NCBI GenBank assembly: GCA_964462685.1
Contig: CAYWYR010000017.1
Coordinates: 1 to 64,000 of the forward strand
Direction: 5' to 3'
Origin: CAYWYR01 sp964462685
GTDB taxonomy: Bacteria; Bacteroidota; Ignavibacteria; Kapaibacteriales; UBA2268
Length of the DNA: 64,000 nucleotides
Notes under the pieces: generated by a model
Seen by the model: the letters and a program-made list of their open reading frames with translations, nothing else
The model's database searches: none
Told to the model about the DNA's origin: nothing
Program-made: the position numbers and the translations under genes
Shown here: piece after piece, positions 1 to 8,529 of the stretch
How positions within the stretch are numbered: the stretch's first letter is position 1
Layout: every line of letters begins with the position of its first letter

Positions 1-19
1 ACACTATTAATTTTGCCAT
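1..19 (-). CDS. Possible start of a next cassette gene (cut by window edge)
   Basis: A minus-strand ATG at 19 opens the reading M-A-K-L-I-V and runs off the window. It lies about 41 nt past the inferred recombination point that ends the dihydrofolate-reductase cassette, which is where a following cassette gene would begin. An AGGA lies just upstream but only 2 nt from the ATG. Six codons give no functional information, so this is a positional inference only. Confidence 0.2.
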
Positions 20-60
20 ATTCCTATTTTCCGTTTTGTTTTTCAAAATGCCCGCCTGAA

Positions 61-187
61 CGGTTTGGCTATGGCAAGTGCGGGATTTTGAAACTGAATC
101 ATTATTCGCCAGACCGAATGTTGTTTAGTTGCAAAATCTTCATTTTTAAGCTGTCAGCCCGCATTTGCTATAGCCGATGTTAGCGGT
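61..187 (-). other. attC-like integron recombination site
   Basis: Read on the minus strand, directly after the stop of the reductase gene, an R''-like core ACCGCTAAC (187-179) is followed by an arm at 178-158. That arm pairs with 84-64 at about 17 of 21 positions. The site ends at a core-like GTTCAGGCGG (61-52). Its total length of about 127 bp is in the range of long attC sites. The R'' core is the exact complement of the core that opens the cassette at 808-816, as expected if the cassette once closed into a circle. A second inverted repeat (41-55 with 80-93) overlaps the left arm. The cores differ from the classical RYYYAAC/GTTRRRY consensus, so the call is structural. Confidence 0.55.
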
Positions 188-218
188 TCGGGTTATTTGT
201 CTTGCGTTAATGTCTGTT

Positions 219-755
219 CTAATTATCTGCTCGTTTGTAATGAAGTTGAGTTAGTCCATTGTCAAATGAATTTACTGAAACAAGTTCCAATTTTTGTTCA
301 GGTCTGCCGTCATTGAATAGTCTTGTCCCATTGCCTAACAAAGTCGGTATAACAGAAATGATAAATTCGTCTATCAGGTCATGCTGTAAAAGTTCATTGA
401 TAATTTCTGCACCACCATCACAATAAATGTTTTTTCCACTTTCAGATTTTAGTTGCTTTACCAAGTCTATCAAGTTGCCTGTGTGAAAGTTAGTTCTTCC
501 AACACTTTGTTTTGCAGTTCTTGTTATTACATATACATCTCGCTGTCCGTTGTCGTAATGAGAAAAACCAATCTCTTTGAATACGTTATCAAAGGTCTTT
601 CTACCAACAATTATCGTATCAATGTTTGCAGTAAAGTCATCATAACCGTAGTCTTCGCCTTCTTTTTCAAATGGTTTTAGAAAACTCAGGTCGTCATTAG
701 AGCCTGCAATGTAACCGTCCAAACTTGTTGCTATGAAAAGCGATAATTTTCGCAT
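219..755 (-). CDS. Dihydrofolate reductase family protein (RibD C-terminal-like), cassette-borne
   Basis: The 178-residue product starts MRKLSLFIATSLDGYIAG, the typical N-terminus of the YyaP/YwjB-type branch of the DHFR/RibD-C superfamily. It carries IIVGRKTFD, the NADPH-binding region IYCDGGAEIINELL (around 110-125), and a C-terminal segment DEFIISVIPTLLGNGTRLF typical of the family. Such proteins are presumed NAD(P)H-dependent reductases; the substrate is unknown and true folate activity is not implied. AAAGGAC lies just before the ATG. The gene is alone between a core site 53 nt upstream of its start and an attC-like site after its stop, the arrangement of an integron gene cassette. DHFR-type genes are well-known cassette cargo, but this branch is not the trimethoprim-resistance DfrA/DfrB type as far as I can see. 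Confidence 0.85.
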   Translation of the reverse strand: MRKLSLFIATSLDGYIAGSNDDLSFLKPFEKEGEDYGYDDFTANIDTIIVGRKTFDNVFKEIGFSHYDNGQRDVYVITRTAKQSVGRTNFHTGNLIDLVKQLKSESGKNIYCDGGAEIINELLQHDLIDEFIISVIPTLLGNGTRLFNDGRPEQKLELVSVNSFDNGLTQLHYKRADN

Positions 756-807
756 TGTCCTTTAATTTTATTGTCTATTCTATTTCGTTGTGTCGTCTTT
801 TAGCCTG

Positions 808-819
808 ACCGCTAACATC
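808..819 (-). other. Cassette-opening core site (GATGTTAGCGGT on minus strand)
   Basis: The 12-mer on the minus strand is identical in sequence to 176-187 read on the plus strand, so the reductase gene is flanked by a perfect inverted 12-bp pair. In integron logic the TTAGCGGT after the G|TT cleavage point (816/815) belongs to this cassette and should complement its own R'' core, which it does. The inferred cassette is 61-815. Confidence 0.5.
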
Positions 820-863
820 TATATATGCCGAATATACAAAAAAAGCATGCTTATATCTTGCTT

Positions 864-927
864 ACTTCCGCATATCCAGTCAATCAAGTAGTTATTACAA
901 CGTAGATACTGAACTTCCGCATATCCA
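864..927. repeat. Two 15-bp direct repeats (ACTTCCGCATATCCA)
   Basis: Identical 15-mers sit at 864-878 and 913-927, 49 bp apart. Their TTCCGCATAT part nearly complements ATATGCCGAA at 823-832, beside the cassette core. They may therefore be arms of a degenerate recombination site (the previous attC, or an attI relic). The rest of 756-1062 holds the cassette core, this repeat pair and the terminator, with no gene seen. Confidence 0.4.
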
Positions 928-1001
928 ACATAAACCTCATATATTGATTGATGTCATTGGGAATTAATCACAATATAGCCTTGCTCAAACATTTATACAA
1001 C

Positions 1002-1027
1002 AAAGCCACCCCTCTCGGGATGGCTTT
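1002..1027 (-). terminator. Rho-independent terminator-like hairpin after paaZ
   Basis: AAAGCCA (1002-1008) pairs with TGGCTTT (1021-1027), with an additional inner CCC/GGG pairing. It lies 36 nt past the paaZ stop. The T-run is weak (TTTGTTG on the minus strand), so efficiency is uncertain. Confidence 0.6.
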
Positions 1028-1062
1028 ATTGTCGCTAGTCATTAATATTTAGTAGCTAACCA

Positions 1063-3120
1063 TTACTTCTGTCTTTCAACCAGCGTAAGTATCGTGGCAA
1101 GTGCTACCATTTCATCCTCGCCTTCGGGTTCGGAGTTGTAGCGGAATACCTCTACCTGCCATTTTACCACGCCTTGCAGTTTCTGGTCTTCCTTGGGTTC
1201 TTTTTCTTCCTTGCTTTTTACTGTCAGTTTGGCGTAAATAGTATCGCCAGCATATACAGGCACGGTAAAGCGTAGCTCGTCCAGCCCATAGTTTGCCAGT
1301 ACCGGCCCCGGCTTAGGGTTAACAAATAGCCCGGCCGCCGCGGAAATTATAAAGTAACCGTGTGCCACACGTTTATCGAATATTGAATCCTCTATCGAGG
1401 TCTCATCGGTGTGGGCATAGAATATATCCCATGATAGGTTAGCAAAGTTTACGATATCCGTTTCCGTCACAGTACGGCGGTGTGTGGTAAGCTGCTCGCC
1501 GATTTTCAGGTCGTGGTAGTATTTGGTGAACGGGTGGCGGTCAGCTTCCTCTCGCCTGTGGCCTGGCATTAGGTCACCAGTTATGTGTGTAAGTGTAGTC
1601 GGATCGCCTTGGAGTGCCGTACGCTGCATGTAATGATAAACTGAGCGGATACCGCCGAGTTCTTCTCCTCCTCCCGCTCGCCCGGGGCCGCCGTGTACCA
1701 TCTGTGGCAATGGAGAACCGTGCCCGGTATGCTCCTTGGCAGAATGGCGGTTTACAAGGTGCAGCCTTCCGTGGTGGGCTGCCGTACCCATTACTATCTC
1801 GCGGGTAAAATCATCATCCCCCGAGAAAATTGATCCTACAAGCGCGCCGCGCCCTAGTTTGGCAAGCTCGATAGCCTCATCGCGGTTGGCATAAGGCATC
1901 ATTGTGGTTACAGGGCCAAAAGCCTCAATATTATGTATCGCATCACCGTTCAATGGTTTATCGGCCAATAGGAGAGTACTCGGGAAGAAAGCGCCGTGGT
2001 CGAAATTCCCACCGTTTGTATCAAACTGCTCCCCGCCGCCAAGTACTATCTCCGCTTCGCTCGCTAGTTTTGATAATGCCTCGCGTACGTCTTTGGCTTG
2101 TTTTGCACCGGCAAGCGGCCCCATTTTAGTGCCTTCTTTGTTCGGGTCGCCAATAGTTCGGGATTGCAGAGCTTTACCGAGTGCGATTTTAACGTCTTCG
2201 GCGTACTTTTCAGGTACTATCGTGCGGCGGATAGCTGTACATTTCTGGCCTGATTTTACCGTAACCTCTCGCATCACCTCTTTTATGAACAGATCGAACT
2301 CCGGGGTGCCAGGCGAGTCGTTTTCACCAAGCATGGAGAAGTTAAGCGAATCAGCTTCCATATTGAAGCGTACAGAATTGTCTATGATTTTCGGGTGTGC
2401 TTTCAGCTTTCTGCCTGTCCAGGCCGAGCCTGTAAATGTCACTACATCCTGATAGTCCACATGGTCAAGCATATCGCCGGCACCACCTGTTATCAGTTGC
2501 AGTGATCCCTCAGGCAGGATACCCGAATCGATAATATCCTTAACCATTTCCTCAGTCAGATACGATGTAAGCGAGGCAGGTTTGATAATAGCCGGCATTC
2601 CGGCCACAATCGTCGGCGCGAGTTTTTCTAGCATACCCCATATCGGGAAGTTATATGCGTTGATATGAATCGCTACGCCTTCCAGCGGCACCGCGATATG
2701 CTGACCGATAAAAGTCTGACCTTTGCTCAATACTTCTGCATTGCCATCTACTATAAACGGCTTGTCGGCTAATTCTCTGCGGCCTTTGCTGGCATAAGTA
2801 AACAGGGTGCCGATACCACCTTCGATATCAATCCAAGAATCCATCTTTGTAGCGCCGGTAGCTGAAGAGGTAGCGTAGTACTTATCCTTCCTATCCATAA
2901 GATAAAAGGCAAGCGCCTTAAGCATTCGGCTACGTTCATGGATGGTATGATGCCTTAGTTTGCTCCCTTTGTTCCTGCCATATTCGATAGCGCCTTTAAA
3001 GTCCAAACCTTTTGTGGTAGCAATCGCTACCTCATCACCGGTTACGGAGTTATATAGTAATTCTCCATCGCCTTGACCTTCGGCCCATTCACCCATCAGA
3101 TATGATTGTAGTTTTCGCAT
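1063..3120 (-). CDS. paaZ: PaaZ: bifunctional oxepin-CoA hydrolase / aldehyde dehydrogenase
   Basis: PaaZ opens the oxepin-CoA ring and oxidises the resulting semialdehyde to 3-oxo-5,6-dehydrosuberyl-CoA in cytosolic aerobic phenylacetate degradation. The N-terminal ~520 residues are an aldehyde dehydrogenase, with NAD-site FTGSAWTG, catalytic Glu in NMEADSLN and catalytic Cys in SGQKCTAIRR (E262 and C301 counted from the longer start). The C-terminal ~160 residues are a MaoC-like hydratase with the Asp/His pair in WDIFYAHTDE (D572, H577 in the same numbering), matching the D-x4-H of E. coli PaaZ. I chose the ATG at 3120 (protein start MRKLQSYLMGEW), because AAAGGA precedes it at ideal spacing and this matches the usual PaaZ N-terminus; an in-frame ATG at 3141 would add seven residues. 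It stands alone here, about 50 kb from paaABC. Confidence 0.93.
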   Translation of the reverse strand: MRKLQSYLMGEWAEGQGDGELLYNSVTGDEVAIATTKGLDFKGAIEYGRNKGSKLRHHTIHERSRMLKALAFYLMDRKDKYYATSSATGATKMDSWIDIEGGIGTLFTYASKGRRELADKPFIVDGNAEVLSKGQTFIGQHIAVPLEGVAIHINAYNFPIWGMLEKLAPTIVAGMPAIIKPASLTSYLTEEMVKDIIDSGILPEGSLQLITGGAGDMLDHVDYQDVVTFTGSAWTGRKLKAHPKIIDNSVRFNMEADSLNFSMLGENDSPGTPEFDLFIKEVMREVTVKSGQKCTAIRRTIVPEKYAEDVKIALGKALQSRTIGDPNKEGTKMGPLAGAKQAKDVREALSKLASEAEIVLGGGEQFDTNGGNFDHGAFFPSTLLLADKPLNGDAIHNIEAFGPVTTMMPYANRDEAIELAKLGRGALVGSIFSGDDDFTREIVMGTAAHHGRLHLVNRHSAKEHTGHGSPLPQMVHGGPGRAGGGEELGGIRSVYHYMQRTALQGDPTTLTHITGDLMPGHRREEADRHPFTKYYHDLKIGEQLTTHRRTVTETDIVNFANLSWDIFYAHTDETSIEDSIFDKRVAHGYFIISAAAGLFVNPKPGPVLANYGLDELRFTVPVYAGDTIYAKLTVKSKEEKEPKEDQKLQGVVKWQVEVFRYNSEPEGEDEMVALATILTLVERQK

Positions 3121-3184
3121 CTTTTCCTTTCGGTTAATCATTAGTCAATATAGATATACAAAGATACGGATAAGGAAAGATTTG

Positions 3185-3219
3185 GTGTAATCTTGTATGA
3201 TCTGATATTAGTATTACAC
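3185..3219. promoter_or_regulatory. Inverted repeat GTGTAAT-N21-ATTACAC upstream of paaZ
   Basis: A perfect 7-bp dyad sits 44-65 nt upstream of the paaZ start in the divergent paaZ / 3374 intergenic region. Spacing and position suit a dimeric repressor site, for example a TetR-family PaaR-like regulator, but no such regulator is encoded in the window and the regulator identity is a guess. Confidence 0.3.
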
Positions 3220-3373
3220 AAGACTGAAATGGTTTTTTGTAGCAGTCAAATTCAAAATCGTAATAAAATTGATTATAAATCTAGAAATATCCTGTTTTTT
3301 CTGCGACTTATTTGCATCTTAAGTTTCAATTACATAATTAGTAGAAAGTAACTCTATTTACAAAGGTAAAACC

Positions 3374-6300
3374 ATGCGTACATTGATCGGTGTTCTAACG
3401 GTATTTCTATCATTTTCTTTGCCAGTTCTCTCACAGGAGCTTATATACACCGATATAAACAGCGACAATTTCCCTATAGTCGAGGGGAAGTTTTTTGCAC
3501 TTGATCAAAATAGCATCCCAATCGATATAGATGAAAATATTATATCTATTACCGAAAACGGAGAAGCGAGAAATATCCTTTCTGTATCATGCCCGCCGCC
3601 GCCAAGCGACAGGCCGCTTTCTACAGTTCTTGTAATGGATATCAGCGGATCGATGGCGGGCGACAGGTTTGGCCCTACAAATATGGATATAGCCAAGCAG
3701 GGAGCGCTACAGTATGTAAAGCTCCAAGATGCTTTCAACGGTGAAACCGCGATCACCGCCTTTGATATCAACAATAGTCTATATGAGGATTTCACAACTG
3801 ACTATGATGATCTGATTGCTTCGATAAATAAGTTAGAGCCTGAAGGGGGCACCTCATATAAAGCAGCACTGATGAACGAGCGAGCGGGAGGGCTATTGAT
3901 AGCTGAGAGAGGACAAAACAAGCGATCCGTAATAATGCTTACCGACGGCGTTTCAAGTGATACGCTTGTTGTACCAGAAGCTGTAGCAAAAGCAAATGAC
4001 AATAATACAGTTGTTTATGTGATATGTATCGGTATTGATTGCGCCGAAGACCTTAAACAGATAGCAGACTTAAGCGGCGGCCGGTGGTATGAAGGCGTAT
4101 CTTCATCTGAGGAAATAGAAAGTATATATACCGAAATCATGTTCAGAGAACGGAATATACAGGAGTGCACTATAATTTATGAAAGCGAAGACCAATGTGG
4201 AGAAGGTGCGATTATCTCTGAACTCGGTATCAATATGGCAGGTTTATCAGCTACCAAAATTTATGAATACCCGAATAATAGAATCAGGGAGATAGAAATT
4301 GAACCTGAATTTATTGAGTTTGAAAAGCCCACGGTTGGCATTGTAAATACACTTGAAATAACCCTTACAGCAAGAAACCGTGATTTTGTGGTGGATAATA
4401 TCGTATCCGGTGATGCTCTGTTTACATTTTCCGAAACGGCTTTTACGCTACAGCAGAACGTGCCAAAGATAATAGAATGTTATTACCAACCGCTGGATAG
4501 CAGCTATATTTTTACAGATATAGAAATCATAAATCAGGTCTGCAGCAAAACATTTGAAGTATCAGGCGGTTATCCCGATTTTGAGGGGAGTAGAAGAACC
4601 ATCGAACTGGTAGAGCCAAACGGTGGCGAGATCTTTTTAGCGGGCACTGATACAGTTATTAAGTGGCGGGGAGTATCACCAAGAAAAGAGGTATTTATAG
4701 AGCTTTCCAGGGACGAGGGTACTACTTGGGAAAGATTAATAAATAGTGCCACCGAATTTGAATATGACTGGGCCAATATAAGCGGGCCGGCTACAGATCA
4801 GGCATTGATAAGAGTCGGGTATGAAATTGAAGACGGTACAAATGATACCTTAGGTATCCCAGAGGTGAGATGGGCAGAGCGGTATGGTGGAACAGGTGAT
4901 GAAAATATAGAAGTATTACAGATACTGGATGATGGTGATATATGTATCGCTGGGTTTACTGACTCAGATAATTTTGATTTGACTGATAATGCTGGGCAAG
5001 GGGATGTCTTTGTAGCAAGGGTAAGCAGAAACACAGGCGAGTTGATATGGGTTATAAATAAGGGTGGATATTCAGGGGAAACAATAACAGACCTGATGTT
5101 AGATGATGAAGGAAGGTTATTTGCGGTCGGCACTAGTTCCAGTGATGGTTTCCCGGATGATGAAAGTCCTGAAGAAGGGGTCTATCTTATAGAAATCGAT
5201 CCTGTTACTGGTACTATATTAAACGAAACCAAAAGTTTTTCTGAGTTCTTTTCTGTCTCAAATCCGCAATTACACGATTATGAAGATGACATAGTAATAA
5301 CATATAAAGGTTTCTTCAATGAACCGCAGGGGCCAATGCGCGGGGAATTGTTTTGCTATAGAGTTGATAAAAACGATTGGGATAATATTGTATCCAATAA
5401 AAACTTCGGCAGATCAATATTTGATATTAATAGAGATCTTTATGAAGATAATGCTGTATTAATCAATAACACTATTTATGTCGTCAACTCCATTCAATCT
5501 ATTGGGAATGATTTTGGTTCAGGCCCATACCAGATATATCTATGGGAATATAATCTCGAATCAGACCAGGTAGAAGGGCCGTTTGTATTCGGCGGCGGGG
5601 GGGATGAAGTCTCATACTCAGTTACCGCACATCTTGATAATATTATTATTTCAGGATATGGTAGTTCCAATAACGGAGAGTTCGCCACAGATTTCCAAAA
5701 AGAGGACGCTATGGTCTTCTCTATTGATTCAGATAGTAAAGATGTTAACTGGGTTACCTCTTTCGGGGGGGGCGAACGCGATATAGTCAAATCGGTAAAA
5801 GTTAAGGACGGATATATTTATGTAACAGGAAATTCTGACTCTGATGACGGTGATTTTGCATCGGTTGAAAAACCCGGTGGTAATGATAAGTTTCTTGCTA
5901 AAATAGATGCTGATAACGGTGATATTATCTGGAACAGATTTATTGGCGGTACAGGCATTGATTCAAACGAAGATTTAGGAATCAGAAATAATACTTTTTA
6001 TATATGTGGAAGTACAACTTCGTTAAACTTGGATTTAGAAGGTTCTAGAAGATTAGGCTTCTTGGATATGTCACTAATTAGGTTAGACATTTTGCCGCCA
6101 CTTGCGATAGCCGACACCTCAGACGCGGTCTTCTCCATCATCGAGCCCGGCTATGTCGGCACCAGTATCGATATGTTGGATGTACTGGTCGGCTCGCTCA
6201 AGGACAGCTTGGTGGATCCCGTGATATCCAATACGATAATGTTCGGGTCTTCAGTTGGATCGGTACAGATAACAGGCCCTGATGCTGATGCGTTCTCGGT

Positions 6301-7777
6301 TATATCAGGCCAGCCTCCTTTCGATCTAGAGGCGATGTCAGGCTCTGCTATGGAGTTCAGGTTCGTTCCTACCAGGGTAGGGCTCCATACCGCGATGATT
6401 GAGCTTTCGGCCTCAGGTGAGACCGTTTCAGTCCCAATCCGGGGTACGGCTATAGTCCCCGCTCTCCGGCTCGGCGAAAAGATACTGGACTTCGGAGAGG
6501 TACAGATCGGAACATCAGCAACTATGACAGATACGCTCGTTTTCACCAACAACTCCCAGCAAAATATCCTGGTCAGCGATGTCACTTTCGATGGCCCCGA
6601 CCTCATCCAGTTCGAGGTGGCCGAAGAGCTGCCCGATCAGAGCATAGCCCCCGGCGGGACATTCGATATCACCGCCACTTTCGCGCCGCGGGAGTTAGGC
6701 CTTACCAACGGCAACCTAACAGTGAATGTAGCTGATTACCCCGAGTCAGTTCCCGTTCAGCTGTTCGGTATCGGTGTTGAGCTGGATACGATCGTGGTCG
6801 ATCTCGGCAGAGTGCTTGTCGGCGATACACGCCAGCTGCGTGACTCGCTGATCTTCACCAACCGCCTGGCCGAGGAGATGGTCCTGAACTTCCCCGCCTT
6901 CCTTGGGCCGGACTTCGGCCAGTTCACCGGGGCGCCCGTTTATTTCAGCCAGACAGAGCTCGCCACTGGCGAAGGACTCTTGATAAATGTCAACTTCACC
7001 CCAGACGGCCTTGGGGAGCGTTGCATGGTACTGGAGATATTCATCGATGGGTTGGAAAAGCCTCTCTACATAAAGCTGATCGGGCGCGGCGTGGAGTATG
7101 AAATGCTTCTGGATATGCGTGATGCCACGGCGGAAATGGGCGAAGAGCTTGATCTAAGGATCGATCTGCTCAATATCAGGGATGAGTTGGGCGAATCGAT
7201 CGACTCGGTACAGGTGGATATATCATTCGACAAGACAAAACTGCTGATAAGCGATTATGTCGCTAAATGGGATACGCCGAGACTTGCCAACTACACGGTC
7301 AAGACCGAACTGCAAAAGGATGACGGCTACTATCTGCTCGCGCCTTCTAAGGCCTTTCTGGGAAGGGTGGAGACTACGGAGATGGTGATCGACAGCGCTT
7401 CCTTCTACTCAGAAGACGGCGAGGATATAAATCTTTTCGTTGATTACGAGAACGGCTTTTTCACTCTCGGCGATATATGCGAGGACGGGGGCGACCGCCT
7501 GGTGGACGCTTCCTACCGCACGGCCATAGCCGGGGTTTTCCCGCAACCTGCCACAGACCTGATGACGGTCTCGGTCCTTCTGATCGAGACGGGACAGTCG
7601 GTACTGGAGATAGCCGATATATCCGGCAACGTCATATCGGAGACCATACTGGACACGGGCGGCGCCCCCGGCCTTCTCAACGAGACTATCGACGTATCGG
7701 TGCTGGCGGCGGGCAGCTACTTCATCACACTGCGGACACCAACCTACAGCGAGACCAAAAGTTTTTCTGTAAGGTAG
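3374..7777 (+). CDS. Secreted multidomain protein: VWA, beta-propeller, choice-of-anchor D, T9SS sorting domain
   Basis: The 1,467-residue product begins with a signal peptide (MRTLIGVLTVFLSFSLPVLS). A von Willebrand A domain (about 80-255) keeps the MIDAS DISGS at 89-93. A PNGGE-type Ig-like domain (about 412-490) follows, with Kre9/KNH-like wording (ELVEPNGGEIFLAGTDTVIKW). Next is a seven-bladed-propeller-like region (about 495-905) with recurring FGG/IGGTG...D and YVTGNSDS/YICGSTTS strands. Two or three choice-of-anchor-D/ASPM-like domains come after it (LDFGEVQIGTSA, VDLGRVLVGDTR), then a cohesin-like segment, then a type A T9SS C-terminal domain (FPQPATDLMTVSV...GSYFITL). It is probably exported and anchored at the cell surface; the ligand is unknown. 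GC content and third-position C/G rise sharply near 6,099, at the propeller/anchor-D border, which suggests a mosaic gene. Confidence 0.85.
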   Translation: MRTLIGVLTVFLSFSLPVLSQELIYTDINSDNFPIVEGKFFALDQNSIPIDIDENIISITENGEARNILSVSCPPPPSDRPLSTVLVMDISGSMAGDRFGPTNMDIAKQGALQYVKLQDAFNGETAITAFDINNSLYEDFTTDYDDLIASINKLEPEGGTSYKAALMNERAGGLLIAERGQNKRSVIMLTDGVSSDTLVVPEAVAKANDNNTVVYVICIGIDCAEDLKQIADLSGGRWYEGVSSSEEIESIYTEIMFRERNIQECTIIYESEDQCGEGAIISELGINMAGLSATKIYEYPNNRIREIEIEPEFIEFEKPTVGIVNTLEITLTARNRDFVVDNIVSGDALFTFSETAFTLQQNVPKIIECYYQPLDSSYIFTDIEIINQVCSKTFEVSGGYPDFEGSRRTIELVEPNGGEIFLAGTDTVIKWRGVSPRKEVFIELSRDEGTTWERLINSATEFEYDWANISGPATDQALIRVGYEIEDGTNDTLGIPEVRWAERYGGTGDENIEVLQILDDGDICIAGFTDSDNFDLTDNAGQGDVFVARVSRNTGELIWVINKGGYSGETITDLMLDDEGRLFAVGTSSSDGFPDDESPEEGVYLIEIDPVTGTILNETKSFSEFFSVSNPQLHDYEDDIVITYKGFFNEPQGPMRGELFCYRVDKNDWDNIVSNKNFGRSIFDINRDLYEDNAVLINNTIYVVNSIQSIGNDFGSGPYQIYLWEYNLESDQVEGPFVFGGGGDEVSYSVTAHLDNIIISGYGSSNNGEFATDFQKEDAMVFSIDSDSKDVNWVTSFGGGERDIVKSVKVKDGYIYVTGNSDSDDGDFASVEKPGGNDKFLAKIDADNGDIIWNRFIGGTGIDSNEDLGIRNNTFYICGSTTSLNLDLEGSRRLGFLDMSLIRLDILPPLAIADTSDAVFSIIEPGYVGTSIDMLDVLVGSLKDSLVDPVISNTIMFGSSVGSVQITGPDADAFSVISGQPPFDLEAMSGSAMEFRFVPTRVGLHTAMIELSASGETVSVPIRGTAIVPALRLGEKILDFGEVQIGTSATMTDTLVFTNNSQQNILVSDVTFDGPDLIQFEVAEELPDQSIAPGGTFDITATFAPRELGLTNGNLTVNVADYPESVPVQLFGIGVELDTIVVDLGRVLVGDTRQLRDSLIFTNRLAEEMVLNFPAFLGPDFGQFTGAPVYFSQTELATGEGLLINVNFTPDGLGERCMVLEIFIDGLEKPLYIKLIGRGVEYEMLLDMRDATAEMGEELDLRIDLLNIRDELGESIDSVQVDISFDKTKLLISDYVAKWDTPRLANYTVKTELQKDDGYYLLAPSKAFLGRVETTEMVIDSASFYSEDGEDINLFVDYENGFFTLGDICEDGGDRLVDASYRTAIAGVFPQPATDLMTVSVLLIETGQSVLEIADISGNVISETILDTGGAPGLLNETIDVSVLAAGSYFITLRTPTYSETKSFSVR

Positions 7778-7830
7778 AATTTCATTTAAACAAAAACCAA
7801 ATAAAATAAATTATTTGCCAAAAGCGAGAA

Positions 7831-8529
7831 TCAAAGGGATTCCAAACAAACGAAAGCGTCAGCAAATCTGATTAATTGTAGCTCACTGTTGCAGCCTGTT
7901 TTCCGCCTTATATTCTCTTTGTGTTTACGGATTGTATTTTTCGAGATATGATGTTTGTCGGCAATATCAGAAACAGTTGGGAGCAAAGCAGAGTCAAAAA
8001 GTATTTCCCTTTCTTTACTAGTCAGGCTTTTATATCTAAGCCAGTTCTCTTCGCTGTCCACATAGCCATCTAGTTTCTTGACTATTATATCGCCTACACC
8101 AAATAGATTCCGTAAACTGCATCCAAAATTGATAAACCTTTCATTATCCAGAATCAGTTTGAAAGTATAAAGCCACTCCCATCCCCATGCCGTTTCAAAT
8201 AGCTGAGGGTATTTCACAAAACCGTATCTATTACTGTTTTCCTCAAAAGAGCGTATTTTCTTTAATGTCCATTCCAGCACATGGTTTTGTGAGTTTTCAA
8301 TAATAATATCGAAATTTGGGGGATTATCAGGTTTCCCGAAAACTTCCAGCCCATAAGGATTCCCCCAATGCCATGAAAAATCACTGCGTTTGTTTATATA
8401 TACTAAGTTTTTAAGATCCTGTGCAATATCAGAGAACTCATTTTCGGAACTTCTATAGCGCTGTAAGTATTGATAAATCTGCTGTTCGTCATAGATCAGC
8501 TGTTCTTTTTCTGTTCGGTAGCCTCTCAT
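7831..8529 (-). CDS. LuxR-type HTH regulator, downstream paralog of a tandem pair
   Basis: The 232-residue protein has a C-terminal LuxR/GerE helix-turn-helix (LTSKEREILFDSALLP, then ADKHHISKNTIRKHKENIRR). Its N-terminal half is PAS-like with the line INKRSDFSWHWGNP. Its ATG overlaps the TGA of the upstream paralog (ATGA), so translation is probably coupled. The two share layout and many motifs, so they arose by duplication. No phosphoacceptor receiver domain is visible, so the N-terminal domain is likelier to sense a ligand or partner. The gene is convergent with the VWA/T9SS gene, 53 bp away. Target genes are unknown. Confidence 0.8.
   Translation of the reverse strand: MRGYRTEKEQLIYDEQQIYQYLQRYRSSENEFSDIAQDLKNLVYINKRSDFSWHWGNPYGLEVFGKPDNPPNFDIIIENSQNHVLEWTLKKIRSFEENSNRYGFVKYPQLFETAWGWEWLYTFKLILDNERFINFGCSLRNLFGVGDIIVKKLDGYVDSEENWLRYKSLTSKEREILFDSALLPTVSDIADKHHISKNTIRKHKENIRRKTGCNSELQLIRFADAFVCLESL

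Noticed and set aside
1904..2452. Plus-strand ORF of 182 codons inside paaZ
   Set aside because: Antisense to conserved ALDH motifs; no ribosome-binding site and no family features.
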